Source of the DNA: Mucilaginibacter sp. OK283 | GTDB taxonomy: Bacteria; Bacteroidota; Bacteroidia; Sphingobacteriales; Sphingobacteriaceae | Direction: 5' to 3' | Length of the DNA: 64,000 bases | Assembly: GCF_900110415.1 (NCBI RefSeq) | Contig: NZ_FODR01000011.1 | Span: 186,001-250,000 of the forward strand | In this document: positions 9,053-18,150 of the stretch, piece after piece | Layout: each line of letters starts with the position of its first letter | How positions within the stretch are numbered: the first letter of the stretch is position 1 | Notes under the pieces: generated by a model | What the model was told of the DNA's origin: nothing | Database searches by the model: none | Seen by the model: only the letters and a program-made list of their open reading frames with translations | Made by a program: the position numbers and the translations under genes

Positions 9053-9961
9053 TTAATAACCCCATTTTTTCATGATTTGTAAATCAATTTTTACACTCTC
9101 CACCGGATCTTTGCCCTGATAGGCCTCCTGCTCTATAATAAAAAGCGAGGTGCCGCCTTTTTTACTGCCCGCCTTTACAATATCTTTCACTGGCATAATA
9201 CCCTGGCCCAAAATGCAGCTTTCGGTGTCATCGCCATCATGTGGGGCAACCTTTATTTCGTCTTTAACGTGCATCGACTCAAACCTGCCGGGATATTTGT
9301 TAATAAATTCAAGCGCATGCCCGCCGGTAGTTAACATATTACCAATATCTATTTGCTGTGCTACCAATGAGGCATCGGTGTTTTGAATAATATAGTCATA
9401 CAAGGTGATATCGCCTATTTTGGTGCTGATTTCGAAATGATGGTTATGATAACCAAATTTCATTGCCGATTTTTGGCACAACTCGCCGCATTTGTTAAAC
9501 TGCTCCATGGCGCGTTTCAGGGCATCCATATCCGTGCGTACTTTTTCATCAAGCCATGGGCTTATTACAAATTTTTGCCCCATGGTGGCTGCGTCTTCAA
9601 CCGTATATTTCCAGGCATCGGTAAAATCTTTTTTTGATTCGTCCCAGTGTTGCGCTGTCATTACGGTATGGCCACTTGGCATTTTAAGTGCCAGATCATT
9701 GAGGATAACCTTGAATTCTTTTGCGGTAAAGCCATAAAATTTCCGGTCGACATAATTGGCATGTTCTACATGATGATAACCGGCGTCGGCAATTTTTTTC
9801 AGCGTTCCTTTAGGGTCAAGTTTCATGGCATCGCGTACACTGTAAAGCTGAACCCCCACCCTTTCGAGTTTTTTGGGCGCGGCAAATAAGCTATCGGGCA
9901 AAAGGGAGGCGCCGGCAACGGCCAGGGCGCCTGTTTTTAAAAATGATCTGCGTGTAGTCAT
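9053..9961 (-). CDS. Tat-exported sugar phosphate isomerase/epimerase family protein
   Basis: The 302-residue TIM-barrel protein has a Tat signal (MTTRRSFLKTGALAVAGAS). The barrel carries GYHNHHFE, QIDIGNM and MHVKDEI, the typical metal and substrate positions of this family, and ends with the common FIIEQEAY motif. An exported member next to a GMC and subunit 3 pair is the arrangement seen in 3-keto-glycoside hydrolase or lyase systems, so it may cleave or isomerise the oxidised glycoside in the periplasm. That function is inference from context. It is 171 bp upstream of the subunit 3 gene. Confidence 0.88.
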   Translation of the reverse strand: MTTRRSFLKTGALAVAGASLLPDSLFAAPKKLERVGVQLYSVRDAMKLDPKGTLKKIADAGYHHVEHANYVDRKFYGFTAKEFKVILNDLALKMPSGHTVMTAQHWDESKKDFTDAWKYTVEDAATMGQKFVISPWLDEKVRTDMDALKRAMEQFNKCGELCQKSAMKFGYHNHHFEISTKIGDITLYDYIIQNTDASLVAQQIDIGNMLTTGGHALEFINKYPGRFESMHVKDEIKVAPHDGDDTESCILGQGIMPVKDIVKAGSKKGGTSLFIIEQEAYQGKDPVESVKIDLQIMKKWGY

Positions 9962-9966
9962 AATTT

Positions 9967-10112
9967 TAGAATCAAGAGTTAAGAATCAAGAGTCAAGACA
10001 AGAATTATAATCAGCAGTCAAGATATAAGTAATTCCAACCAAAACGAAAATTTGTTTTCCGTAAATCATCGTCGGTTTTGTCTTAATTCTTGACTCTTGA
10101 TTCTTGTCTCTA
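9967..10112. repeat. Short-tandem-repeat locus D (AATCAAG / AGTCAAG heptads)
   Basis: The left arm (9967-10024) reads AGAATCA, AGAGTTA, AGAATCA, AGAGTCA, then degrades. The right arm (10078-10112) reads TCTTAAT, TCTTGAC, TCTTGAT, TCTTGTC, TCTATTT. The arms are inverse complements. The right arm starts at the stop codon of the TolB-like gene and the left arm lies just before the start of the isomerase gene. Confidence 0.88.
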
Positions 10113-11639
10113 TTTTTCTTTCGGGAATACCGGGAACAATAAATCTGAATTACTTACAAAAGCAAGGTGTTTACTATCAGGCGCCCATGACGGGGTATTG
10201 ATAGTGCCCTGTCCTCCGTATAAGTAGGCAATTACTTTTGACGGGCCGCCTCCTATTGGCATCAGCCTTAAAAATACGTGCTTGTAAAAAGGGTGATCAT
10301 CCGGGGCTACTTCGTTTTTAAAGAAGGTGATATATACAATCCATTTGCCATCGGGCGATATGTGCGGGAACCAGTTGTTATAATCATCGTTAGTTATCTG
10401 CGTTTGCTCGGTGCCATCGGCTTTCATACGCCAAATCTGCATCAACCCGCTGCGTACAGAGTTAAAGTAGATATATTTTCCGTCGGGCGTATATTCTGGC
10501 CCATCATCCAAACCAGGCGTATTGGTCAGCTTTTCTTCGGCTCCTCCTCCCGATGGGATGCGGTATACATCAAACTCCTTGTTTCTTTGACCACAAAACA
10601 CGAGGTATTTACCATCCGGCGACCAGCCGTGCATATAGCTTGCGCCAACGCCCGGTGCCGTAATCCTTTTTGCCTGGCCACCTGTAACCGGTACAGTGTA
10701 TCCTATAGAAGGGCCGCCATCGCCACTGCTAATAACCAGCATTTTACTATCAAAAGAAAGTACATGATCGTTATTATTGTTTTTTGCCGGCGCTGTATTG
10801 AGTTGTACCGGTGTGTTGGTTTTAAGATCAAACTTAAACAACGACCCGTCGCTATTGTAAATCAATGCCTTCCCATCCTTCATCCAGTTTGGCGCCTGCA
10901 ATGATCGTGGCGATTGGTAAACGATGGTGCTGTTTTGAGTCTCCAGATCAAGTAATTCGATGCTGCTGCCCAGGTATTGTTTATAAGGTACCAATGTAGC
11001 AGGCGCCGGAACTATAATACGTACGTTGCTGAAGGTTGCCTTTTCGGTTACATCAGCATTGTGCGAGCAAATAAAAATTCCAACATAAACTTCGTCGCCC
11101 AGGTCAAGGTCGCTCACTTCTTCGGTAACAAACAGATCGCCTTTACGGGCTACCGACATGGTGTAGGTATTGCCCTTACGCTCTAACTGGATAACATCTG
11201 CCGCGGTGATACTTGCTTTTTTTTCTTCGGTAATTCCGCTAACGGTTTTGCGGTACTGCAGCGAGGTAAGGCCGTCGCCATGAACAACGGCATTTATATG
11301 TTTTGAATTGCTATCTAAAGTGCTGCGTACCATCAGGCCAACCTTACGGTGCAGCTCGACACCTTTGCCAATAAAAGCGGCGTTGGTGCGTAATATAAAA
11401 TCGCCTTTCATGCGTTTCCACACAAAATGAAAATCATCATGCGTTGCCCAAATGTTTTGCCCCGCCCCGCTAAGCTCATATTGCTGCGTTTTGGCATCAT
11501 ATTGCCCGCCGCCGGGAAGTTTATTGATACCTACATCTGTTTGATTATCAAATATTCCCAGGCCCTGTGCCTGCACCCTTTTGTTAACAAAAACAAGGCA
11601 CGACAAGCAGGCTGCAAAACAGAAAAGCTTATTTAACAT
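10110..11639 (-). CDS. TolB-like exported beta-propeller protein with N-terminal concanavalin-like domain
   Basis: The 509-residue protein has a Sec signal peptide (cleavage likely after VQAQ, about residue 25). Residues 26-210 form a jelly-roll region of the DUF1349/laminin-G type. Residues about 215-505 contain PD40/TolB propeller repeats, for example EYTPDGKYIYFNS, HISPDGKWIVYIT and SWAPDSKHLAFVS. It is probably periplasmic or surface-associated and binds a ligand rather than catalysing a reaction. Such two-domain proteins are common near carbohydrate genes in Bacteroidota. No partner is obvious. The 3' end abuts repeat locus D. Confidence 0.85.
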   Translation of the reverse strand: MLNKLFCFAACLSCLVFVNKRVQAQGLGIFDNQTDVGINKLPGGGQYDAKTQQYELSGAGQNIWATHDDFHFVWKRMKGDFILRTNAAFIGKGVELHRKVGLMVRSTLDSNSKHINAVVHGDGLTSLQYRKTVSGITEEKKASITAADVIQLERKGNTYTMSVARKGDLFVTEEVSDLDLGDEVYVGIFICSHNADVTEKATFSNVRIIVPAPATLVPYKQYLGSSIELLDLETQNSTIVYQSPRSLQAPNWMKDGKALIYNSDGSLFKFDLKTNTPVQLNTAPAKNNNNDHVLSFDSKMLVISSGDGGPSIGYTVPVTGGQAKRITAPGVGASYMHGWSPDGKYLVFCGQRNKEFDVYRIPSGGGAEEKLTNTPGLDDGPEYTPDGKYIYFNSVRSGLMQIWRMKADGTEQTQITNDDYNNWFPHISPDGKWIVYITFFKNEVAPDDHPFYKHVFLRLMPIGGGPSKVIAYLYGGQGTINTPSWAPDSKHLAFVSNSDLLFPVFPKEK

Positions 11640-11765
11640 TGATTATGGCGTTTAAGTTGTATAATTAGTTGGCTCGCTAATATATCAATTACAATCGTAA
11701 ATAAGATGTAACTATTTTAACATAATACTGCTACCCCGGCGTACAGCAAAAAAAAGAGATAAACG

Positions 11766-11799
11766 CAAAACGCCATCGCTAAAACAGCAATGGCGTTTA
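11766..11799 (-). terminator. Rho-independent terminator after the desaturase gene
   Basis: AACGCCATCGCT and AGCAATGGCGTT form a 12-bp stem with one mismatch and a 5-nt loop, with a T-run on the minus strand. It lies about 75 bp past the desaturase stop. The rest of the gap 11640-11874 shows no gene. Confidence 0.65.
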
Positions 11800-11874
11800 A
11801 AAAAAGATGACAATATAAACGGATAGTCCTTTGAATGTGAAAAACGCTCCTTCTTTAAGGAACATTAAGGCCTT

Positions 11875-12957
11875 TTACTTTGCCCGCACAAGCACTGGCT
11901 TAACTTCCATCTGTTTTATAGCCAGCGCCGTAACCGGCACCTGTACTTTATTGCAATAAGTAAGTAAAAATTCTTTTTTAGAATCGCGGTATGAACTAAC
12001 GGCGCCTATCATGCTCATGAATTTGATATAGCACCAGGCCAGGTCGAATTGATGCGGCTTAAAACCGGAGCGGGCACTTTTAGGATAAAGATGATGGTTA
12101 TTGTGCCACTCGCCGGCAACATAGCCCGGCCATAATTGGTTTATTGACATATCCTCGCGATTATAATCGGTGCCATCGCGGCGTTTGTCCTGGCCCTTGC
12201 CGTGGCCTTCGTAATTAAAGGTACGCACACCTACAGCCCAAAATCCGGCGGAGCCGAAGATAGCGCAGGCTAAGGGCAAGCCGCCCATCAGGTAAAATGC
12301 GGTGAACCAGAAGCCCCAGTTAAGGACGATGCCAATAACGGTGCGGTACGGGTTGGCTATAGTACCCCATTTTTGATATTGTTTATAGGTGTTGGGAGTT
12401 ACGCCAACGTGTTTCATTAGGTTAACACATTTTTTATAACAGGCTTCGGTCATGTTCCTGGCTACAGGCTGATGGTTTACATCAGCCAAAAAGCAGTACA
12501 TAAAACCACCCTGGGCATTGTAAGGGTCGCCGGGCTGATCTGACAACGCGTGATGAACATGGTGCGATACTGCGTAAATCTCTTCGGGAATAATTTTAAG
12601 CGTAAGGTTTTGTGTAAAAAAGCGCCAGAATTTATTGGTGAAAGTGTATGCGTTATGCGTACAGTACCTATGATGCCATATAGTACCATGGGTACCCATA
12701 ATAATCATGCTGTAAACAAAAGCCACTATTAAGCCTACGATACTGAAATATTTGAATACAAACAAAAACAGGAAAGGTGTTAACGCAAGCACTAAAAACC
12801 AGCTTAAAAATGAAAGCCAATTTTTCTTATCCCGGAAAACATTCAGTCTCGAAAAGAATTCTTTTAAAATTGTTGCATTGGTGGGTTTTGCAAGGTTACC
12901 ATCCTCATCCGTCCATCCGTACGAGGGTGGTTCGAGTACTGTGTTTAAAAAAGCCAT
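11875..12957 (-). CDS. Membrane fatty acid desaturase (delta-9 acyl-CoA desaturase type)
   Basis: The 360-residue di-iron desaturase has the three histidine boxes: HRYCTH (about residue 100), HHVHH (about 137) and HNNHH (about 282). Hydrophobic segments near residues 45-85 and 205-240 fit the usual four-helix membrane topology. The family introduces a cis double bond into acyl chains using oxygen and an electron donor, adjusting membrane fluidity. It lies downstream of a histidine kinase gene on the same strand with 245 bp between, so regulation by cold or membrane state is possible but not shown. A 15-bp inverted repeat lies in the upstream gap. Confidence 0.92.
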   Translation of the reverse strand: MAFLNTVLEPPSYGWTDEDGNLAKPTNATILKEFFSRLNVFRDKKNWLSFLSWFLVLALTPFLFLFVFKYFSIVGLIVAFVYSMIIMGTHGTIWHHRYCTHNAYTFTNKFWRFFTQNLTLKIIPEEIYAVSHHVHHALSDQPGDPYNAQGGFMYCFLADVNHQPVARNMTEACYKKCVNLMKHVGVTPNTYKQYQKWGTIANPYRTVIGIVLNWGFWFTAFYLMGGLPLACAIFGSAGFWAVGVRTFNYEGHGKGQDKRRDGTDYNREDMSINQLWPGYVAGEWHNNHHLYPKSARSGFKPHQFDLAWCYIKFMSMIGAVSSYRDSKKEFLLTYCNKVQVPVTALAIKQMEVKPVLVRAK

Positions 12958-12994
12958 TAAATTAGCAGGAATAAAAAAATGTTAGGAGTAATAA

Positions 12995-13009
12995 ATATTG
13001 TCACAATAT
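12995..13009. promoter_or_regulatory. 15-bp inverted repeat upstream of the desaturase gene
   Basis: ATATTGT and ACAATAT flank a central C, a perfect dyad about 38 bp upstream of the desaturase start. Position and symmetry fit a dimeric regulator site. The AT-rich context makes chance occurrence possible. Confidence 0.35.
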
Positions 13010-13202
13010 AGTAAAAAACTCACCATATTGTTATTTTAGAAAATATAATTGATTTCACTAAATCAACATATATAGTTAAAACGTTTTCTAAATAATTAAA
13101 TTACTTATTCCGTAATATATTTATCAGAATTCTTTTTGACTACTATCCTTTTTCTACGTAAAAGCTTTATGATTTGTTAACACAAAAAGGAATAATTTTT
13201 GC

Positions 13203-15113
13203 TTAATCGGCCAAAGGTAAGCTAAAACTGAAAGTACTCCCCTTGCCTACTTCTGATTTAACCCATAGCCGGCCACCATTAAACTCCACCAGTTCTTTAC
13301 ACAAAAACAGGCCAATGCCTGTACCAACCTCGCCCATTGTGCCATTTTGAGTATAGTGCGAATGAAGATCAAATAGCTTAACTAATTTGTCCTGCGGAAT
13401 ACCTTTACCCGTATCGTTAACATTAACCACAAGCTCTTTACCGGCAACATGGCTGCTCAGGGTCACAACGCCATTATCATCGGTAAATTTTATAGCATTG
13501 CTAATAAGGTTCCCTATAACTACCTTAATATGTTTTTCATCGGCTTTTACCATATGGCCGGTGATAGCTATATTTTGAAACCTGATGTTTTTTTGCTGCA
13601 ACTGGTAGCTATAAATTTGAGCCATCTCTTCGCCCACCAGGTTTATATCAATAACCGATGGTGTTAAATTTATCCCCCTGATCTGGCTGCCCGCCCATTC
13701 CAGCAGGTTGGATAGCGTAAGCTCGGCGCCTTTTACTACCGGTTCCATTTTTTTCATCAGGCCATGCATGTCTTCAAGGTTTAAGTTATCCTCTCCAAAC
13801 AGGCTCATGATGTTACGCAGGTTTGCAAAAGGGGTACGCAAATCGTGCCCTATTACAGCCAATAGCTTATCCTTAAGCTTATTTACAGCGGCAAGGTTAG
13901 CCGATTGTTCTTCAATCAGGCCTTTTTGCACCAGTAAGGCCTCATGCTGCCTGCTTAGCTTATTACTAAGTAATTTTTTTTGTTTTAAATTATAATAGGT
14001 AATATACAAAGCCGTTAGTACAGCCAGCAACGATATGATCAGCGTAATAATGATGGCATTTTGAAAATGAATCTTATCCTTATCTTCTTTTGCCCGTTGT
14101 TCAATTACAGCAATCTCTTTGAGCCTGTCGTTTAAAGCAAAATAATTCTGGATAAGTTCGGTATTACGCCTTCTGTCAGATTCATTCAGCGAATCAAGCG
14201 CTGCGTTATATTTTTTTTGGAACAGCAGCGCGTTGGCCAGGTCTTTCTTTTGTTCAAAGCTAAACATGATTGTCCTGTATGCATCCGAAATTCCGTTCAT
14301 CAAACCAATGCTATCAGCAAGTGCGGCACCCCTTGTGGCATAACCAATCGCTTTATCATATTGCTTTAGCCCATTATAGTTATCGGCATATTCAATAAGG
14401 GTTTTAGCACGCAATCGCCGATTGTTGGTTTTAAAACTCATATAATATGCCGTATCGTCATAAGCTATCGATTTTTGAAATTGTTTTTGAAGGCGCTGTA
14501 TCGAACTTAACCGCGTATAGATAATATTGGTGTTATTATCATCCCCGCTGGCCCTGCAAAGTTTTAAGGCCTGCAAACTTGCTGCCATACCCAGCGTGTA
14601 ATCGCGCATCCGGATATATACCAGCGACTTCTCGGTGTAAAACTCCCCCAACATTTTGGCATCGTTCCCGGCATATTTTGCCGATTGGTTTAAACTATTG
14701 ATTGCCTGCTGATAGTTTTTAAGTTCAAGGTAAGTGCGGCCTATTGCACTGTGACACTCGGCCAGCAAAGTGGCATTATTTTTAGGTAAATACGGTAATG
14801 CCGAATTAAGATAAAATAAACTGATAGGATAATAGGATTGTGACCAGTACACATGGCCCAGGTTGATATAGGCTAAACCTATTCCTGCATTGTATTTAAT
14901 TTTTTCGGAAAGCAACAGCGCCTTGCCGGCCATTTCGCGCGCTTTATCGGGGGACCCCATGTACATCTCGCCGGCAGCTTTATTGAGGCTGTCAACCATA
15001 TCTTTAACAGATACCGTATTGGCTACAAATGTAACCGGCACATCTTTTTGAGCATAGCAAACCCCATGAATTAGCAATAATAATAATAGTACCTGGCCAA
15101 TAGCTCGCCTCAT
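13203..15113 (-). CDS. TPR-containing sensor histidine kinase
   Basis: The 636-residue protein has a signal peptide, several TPR-like repeats (about residues 40-330), one membrane helix near residue 350 (IIITLIISLLAVLTALYITY), a short coiled coil, then HisKA with VIGHDLRTPF (His423) and an HATPase domain with NLISNAIKFTDD and GTGIGLFLCKELVE. The TPR region is predicted to be periplasmic, with the kinase inside. No response regulator gene is adjacent, so the partner is unknown. Confidence 0.9.
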   Translation of the reverse strand: MRRAIGQVLLLLLLIHGVCYAQKDVPVTFVANTVSVKDMVDSLNKAAGEMYMGSPDKAREMAGKALLLSEKIKYNAGIGLAYINLGHVYWSQSYYPISLFYLNSALPYLPKNNATLLAECHSAIGRTYLELKNYQQAINSLNQSAKYAGNDAKMLGEFYTEKSLVYIRMRDYTLGMAASLQALKLCRASGDDNNTNIIYTRLSSIQRLQKQFQKSIAYDDTAYYMSFKTNNRRLRAKTLIEYADNYNGLKQYDKAIGYATRGAALADSIGLMNGISDAYRTIMFSFEQKKDLANALLFQKKYNAALDSLNESDRRRNTELIQNYFALNDRLKEIAVIEQRAKEDKDKIHFQNAIIITLIISLLAVLTALYITYYNLKQKKLLSNKLSRQHEALLVQKGLIEEQSANLAAVNKLKDKLLAVIGHDLRTPFANLRNIMSLFGEDNLNLEDMHGLMKKMEPVVKGAELTLSNLLEWAGSQIRGINLTPSVIDINLVGEEMAQIYSYQLQQKNIRFQNIAITGHMVKADEKHIKVVIGNLISNAIKFTDDNGVVTLSSHVAGKELVVNVNDTGKGIPQDKLVKLFDLHSHYTQNGTMGEVGTGIGLFLCKELVEFNGGRLWVKSEVGKGSTFSFSLPLAD

Positions 15114-15212
15114 TTATCAATAGGGAATTGAAATCTTATCTGCAATATTATGCCCAAACATTTTGGCAATTAATATTCTAATTTTACCTGTTTATTTTGG
15201 ATTTGGCGCTGT

Positions 15213-15779
15213 TTAACCTGCAACCAGGCATCTTTCGCCTTTCAAAAGCTCGATGCAGTGCTCGTAGTTATCAGGCATCTTTATCTGCTCAACTTCTTTC
15301 ATATAGCCCTGCTTAATTTCTTTACGCCGCCGGGCTTCAATAAACCGCCTTACATGTTCACGGTGTTCCAATATCAAGCCTGGAACTTTAGCAGGCTTGT
15401 TATGCTCATCCTTTGATACCATGGTAAAATAACTGGTATTGGTGTGCTTTACCGAGTTGTTTTTTATATTTTCAGAAACTACCCTAATGCCAACCACCAG
15501 CGATGTATTGCCCACATAGTTAACCGATGCCATTAATGATACCAGTTCGCCCACCTCAACAGGCTGTAAAAAATCAACAGTATCAATAGAAGCGGTAACA
15601 CAATAATTACCGGCATGTTTAGCGGCGCAAACATAGGCCACCTTATCCATCAGCGATAACAAAATGCCTCCATGAATCTTTCCGCCAAAATTTGAATAAG
15701 AAGGGATCATCAACTCGGTTATCGTGGTCTCAGAAAAACGTACCGTTTTGTAATCGGATTGATCAGTTAGCGCCGTCAT
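15213..15779 (-). CDS. Acyl-CoA thioesterase (hotdog fold)
   Basis: The 188-residue protein contains NFGGKIHGGILLSLMDKVAY, the hotdog helix motif with the conserved acidic residue, and the later TASIDTVDFLQPVEVGELV segment, both typical of YciA/BACH-type acyl-CoA thioesterases. The last 60 residues form a charged helical tail (EHREHVRRFIEARRRKE). It hydrolyses acyl-CoA to free acid and CoA in the cytoplasm; chain length preference is unknown. Confidence 0.9.
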   Translation of the reverse strand: MTALTDQSDYKTVRFSETTITELMIPSYSNFGGKIHGGILLSLMDKVAYVCAAKHAGNYCVTASIDTVDFLQPVEVGELVSLMASVNYVGNTSLVVGIRVVSENIKNNSVKHTNTSYFTMVSKDEHNKPAKVPGLILEHREHVRRFIEARRRKEIKQGYMKEVEQIKMPDNYEHCIELLKGERCLVAG

Positions 15780-15829
15780 GAAATATGATTTATGGCTACA
15801 AGTTTAAGCATCCCGTACTATTAATGCAA

Positions 15830-15837
15830 CAAAACTA
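15830..15837 (-). promoter_or_regulatory. -7 element (TAGTTTTG) upstream of the thioesterase gene
   Basis: TAGTTTTG on the minus strand matches TAnnTTTG and lies about 51 bp upstream of the ATG at 15779. No convincing TTG lies at the expected -33 position. Confidence 0.4.
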
Positions 15838-15913
15838 TTACAATAGCCATAATGTGTTACATCGCATTTTGCAAAATGGTCAAAAAACAAAGCCGATATA
15901 TTAAACCAGCTAT

Positions 15914-15944
15914 TTGATATTGGTGCATCCGCGTTATATATTTA
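15914..15944 (+). promoter_or_regulatory. Candidate promoter of the 15964 gene
   Basis: TTG (15914-15916), a 20-bp spacer and TATATTTA (15937-15944) match the consensus except for the last base. It lies about 20 bp upstream of the proposed TTG start. Confidence 0.45.
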
Positions 15945-15963
15945 CCCCAAATATATAACACCA

Positions 15964-16647
15964 TTGAAAGCCATAACCTTGCTGATAGTTACCCTGTTTT
16001 TTATAAATGCGGCCCTTGCCCAGGAAACTGTTGAGCGCGGTCATAAAATAAACGCGCACATTACCGAAAAACTTACTGTTTTAAAAAGCGACAAAAGTAC
16101 CAGGCAAGGCCTGTACCAAATGATTTATGATAAAACCTATGCCCTGGCCAATGGCCGTTTTGAAAACGACAAAAAAGTGGGCATCTGGCGTTTTTATGCT
16201 CCCGACGGCCATTTGCTGCAAAATTACGACTATACAAAAAAGGAATTTCTTTACGAGGCCCCCGAAGACACTACATCAAACTTAAGGTATTTTGTTGATA
16301 AGCAATTGACCGATAGTGACCGCACTACCAAACCTTTAAAAATAGGCGGAAGGTATTTTGGCTACCTGCCTTATTTAAAACTCTTCAGGCTGCCGGCAAA
16401 CCTCATGGATATAAGCAGGGAAGCATCCATCGCGGTTGTTGAATTACTGGTGAGCCCCGGCGGCAGGCTGGCCTATTTTAAAGTGACTATTTATAGCGGC
16501 AATTTTTCAAAAACATTTAACATGAATGTTAACGTTTTGCCCGAAGAAGACAAAGTATTTGTTCCCGCTACAGTAAATGGCGAGCCGATAGGCTGTAGGA
16601 TAGTGAGCAGGTGTTTTATTGACGACGACGGCACACTAATTTTTTAG
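15964..16647 (+). CDS. Secreted protein with MORN-like motif (YwqK-like), TTG start
   Basis: The 227-residue protein appears to start at TTG, because MKAITLLIVTLFFINAALAQ is a complete signal peptide and no in-frame ATG precedes it. The segment GRFENDKKVGIWRFYAPDGHL is a MORN-type repeat as in YwqK-like proteins. The C-terminal part (about residues 150-215) resembles a TonB-C-like fold region (SPGGRLAYFKVTIYSG), a weak assignment. The function is unknown; it is likely periplasmic or outer-membrane associated. Confidence 0.75.
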   Translation: MKAITLLIVTLFFINAALAQETVERGHKINAHITEKLTVLKSDKSTRQGLYQMIYDKTYALANGRFENDKKVGIWRFYAPDGHLLQNYDYTKKEFLYEAPEDTTSNLRYFVDKQLTDSDRTTKPLKIGGRYFGYLPYLKLFRLPANLMDISREASIAVVELLVSPGGRLAYFKVTIYSGNFSKTFNMNVNVLPEEDKVFVPATVNGEPIGCRIVSRCFIDDDGTLIF

Positions 16648-16693
16648 CAAGTACATTTATTAGCAACCGCCAAATCGCGACCTGCACGGCAGG

Positions 16694-17059
16694 CTATTTC
16701 TCTGCTATCCATTTTACGGCTTCGTTCAGTTCGTTAAGGGGATAGCCCTTGTATTTGCCCGGCAGTATATATTTAAAAAGATGGCTAAATTCTCTTACAC
16801 CTTCTTTATCAGTAACTATGGCAAGTTTGTTCCACTTAGTAAAGTATTTTAGGCCAATGCCTATATTTCCGCACCAGGCACCGGCATCAAAATCCTTAAT
16901 ATCGGTTTCCAATACCAGTATAAAATTAATTTTTCCGTGTTGTTTTATATGTTCGTCGAGCAACGGCTCCAACGCTTTCTCATAGTCGGCATTTGTAATT
17001 TCACCCGTGGCATGTAGCCCTAAAACGTGTTGCGGCAGGTAGCTTAAGTGAGTTAGCAT
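16694..17059 (-). CDS. STAS/SpoIIAA-like domain protein
   Basis: The 121-residue protein has the SpoIIAA-like (DUF3478) layout: LGLHATGEITNADYEKAL, KINFILVLETDIKDFD, NKLAIVTDKEGVREF and a final LNEAVKWI helix. Members are small soluble lipid- or ligand-binding STAS domains of unknown role. It converges with the gene at 15964 and is divergent from queG, suggesting its own transcript. Confidence 0.82.
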   Translation of the reverse strand: MLTHLSYLPQHVLGLHATGEITNADYEKALEPLLDEHIKQHGKINFILVLETDIKDFDAGAWCGNIGIGLKYFTKWNKLAIVTDKEGVREFSHLFKYILPGKYKGYPLNELNEAVKWIAEK

Positions 17060-17205
17060 TTGTAGATTATATATTTACCAATAGTTACAAAAACCACACC
17101 ATTGATTAAATAATTTGGATTTTTTCTGTAGAAATACTATTACAATATCTAACTGTTTCATATTCACTACCAAACACTGTATATTTTACGAATTTTAATT
17201 TGTAG

Positions 17206-17213
17206 TATCTTTG
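17206..17213 (+). promoter_or_regulatory. -7 element (TATCTTTG) directly before queG
   Basis: TATCTTTG matches TAnnTTTG and ends only 7 bp before the queG ATG at 17221. Transcription would start at or within a few bases of the start codon, implying a nearly leaderless mRNA. Confidence 0.55.
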
Positions 17214-17220
17214 TAGCGAT

Positions 17221-18150
17221 ATGCAAAACAGGACGGTATATAGCCAGTTAATAAAAAGCGAAGCTCAAAAGCTCGGTTTTTTGTTTTGCGGTATATCAAA
17301 AGCTGAATTTTTAGAAGAGGAAGCACCCAGGTTGGAGGGGTGGCTAAAAAAAAACATGCATGGCGAAATGCAATACATGGAAAATCACTTTGATAAACGC
17401 CTTGACCCGCGCCTGCTTGTTGATGGCGCCAAATCGGTGATTTCATTAGGGATTAACTATTATACCGATAACCAGCAAACAGACCCGACAGCGCCCAAAA
17501 TATCAAAATATGCTTACGGCATGGATTATCATACCGTTATTAAAGATAAACTGAGGATTCTGTTACAAATCATAAACGAAAAAATTGGTGAAGTTGGCGG
17601 CCGGGTATTTGTTGATTCGGCCCCGGTGCTGGATAAGGCCTGGGCCAAAAAATCGGGCATGGGCTGGATAGGCAAAAACACCAACCTGCTCAACAAAAAA
17701 GCGGGCTCGTTTTTTTTCCTGGCCGAACTGATCATTGATCTGGAATTGGAATATGATATAGCCCCCACTGCCGATCATTGTGGTACCTGTACCAATTGTA
17801 TTGATGCCTGCCCTACTGATGCTATTGTTAGCCCTTATATTGTTGATGGCAGCCGCTGCATATCATACCTCACCATCGAACTAAAAAACGAAATTCCTGT
17901 AGAGTTTAAAGGAAAAATGGACAACTGGATGTTTGGTTGTGATGTTTGCCAGGATGTATGCCCATGGAACCGTTTTTCGGTACTGAACACCGAACCTGCT
18001 TTTACACCACATCCGGATTTACTTCACCTGAAATCTGCCGACTGGCAGGATATCACCCAGGATGTTTTTCAGAAAGTATTTAAAAACTCAGCTGTAAAAC
18101 GCACCAAATTTAGTGGACTGAAGCGTAATATTGATTTTTTGAAGGAGTGA
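17221..18150 (+). CDS. queG: Epoxyqueuosine reductase QueG
   Basis: The 309-residue enzyme performs the last step of queuosine synthesis, reducing epoxyqueuosine to queuosine in tRNA with cobalamin and two 4Fe-4S clusters. The N-terminal DUF1730 cobalamin domain ends near GWIGKNTNL. The ferredoxin part carries CGTCTNCIDACPTDAI and CDVCQDVCPWN, supplying the eight cluster cysteines. Length is near normal, although some homologues have a longer C-terminal repeat domain. The stop codon TGA lies inside the first heptad of repeat locus E. queA, an earlier step of the pathway, is at 53624. Confidence 0.95.
   Translation: MQNRTVYSQLIKSEAQKLGFLFCGISKAEFLEEEAPRLEGWLKKNMHGEMQYMENHFDKRLDPRLLVDGAKSVISLGINYYTDNQQTDPTAPKISKYAYGMDYHTVIKDKLRILLQIINEKIGEVGGRVFVDSAPVLDKAWAKKSGMGWIGKNTNLLNKKAGSFFFLAELIIDLELEYDIAPTADHCGTCTNCIDACPTDAIVSPYIVDGSRCISYLTIELKNEIPVEFKGKMDNWMFGCDVCQDVCPWNRFSVLNTEPAFTPHPDLLHLKSADWQDITQDVFQKVFKNSAVKRTKFSGLKRNIDFLKE

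Noticed and set aside
12477..12985. Small frames inside the desaturase gene
   Set aside because: They are shadows of the strongly supported desaturase frame with its three histidine boxes.
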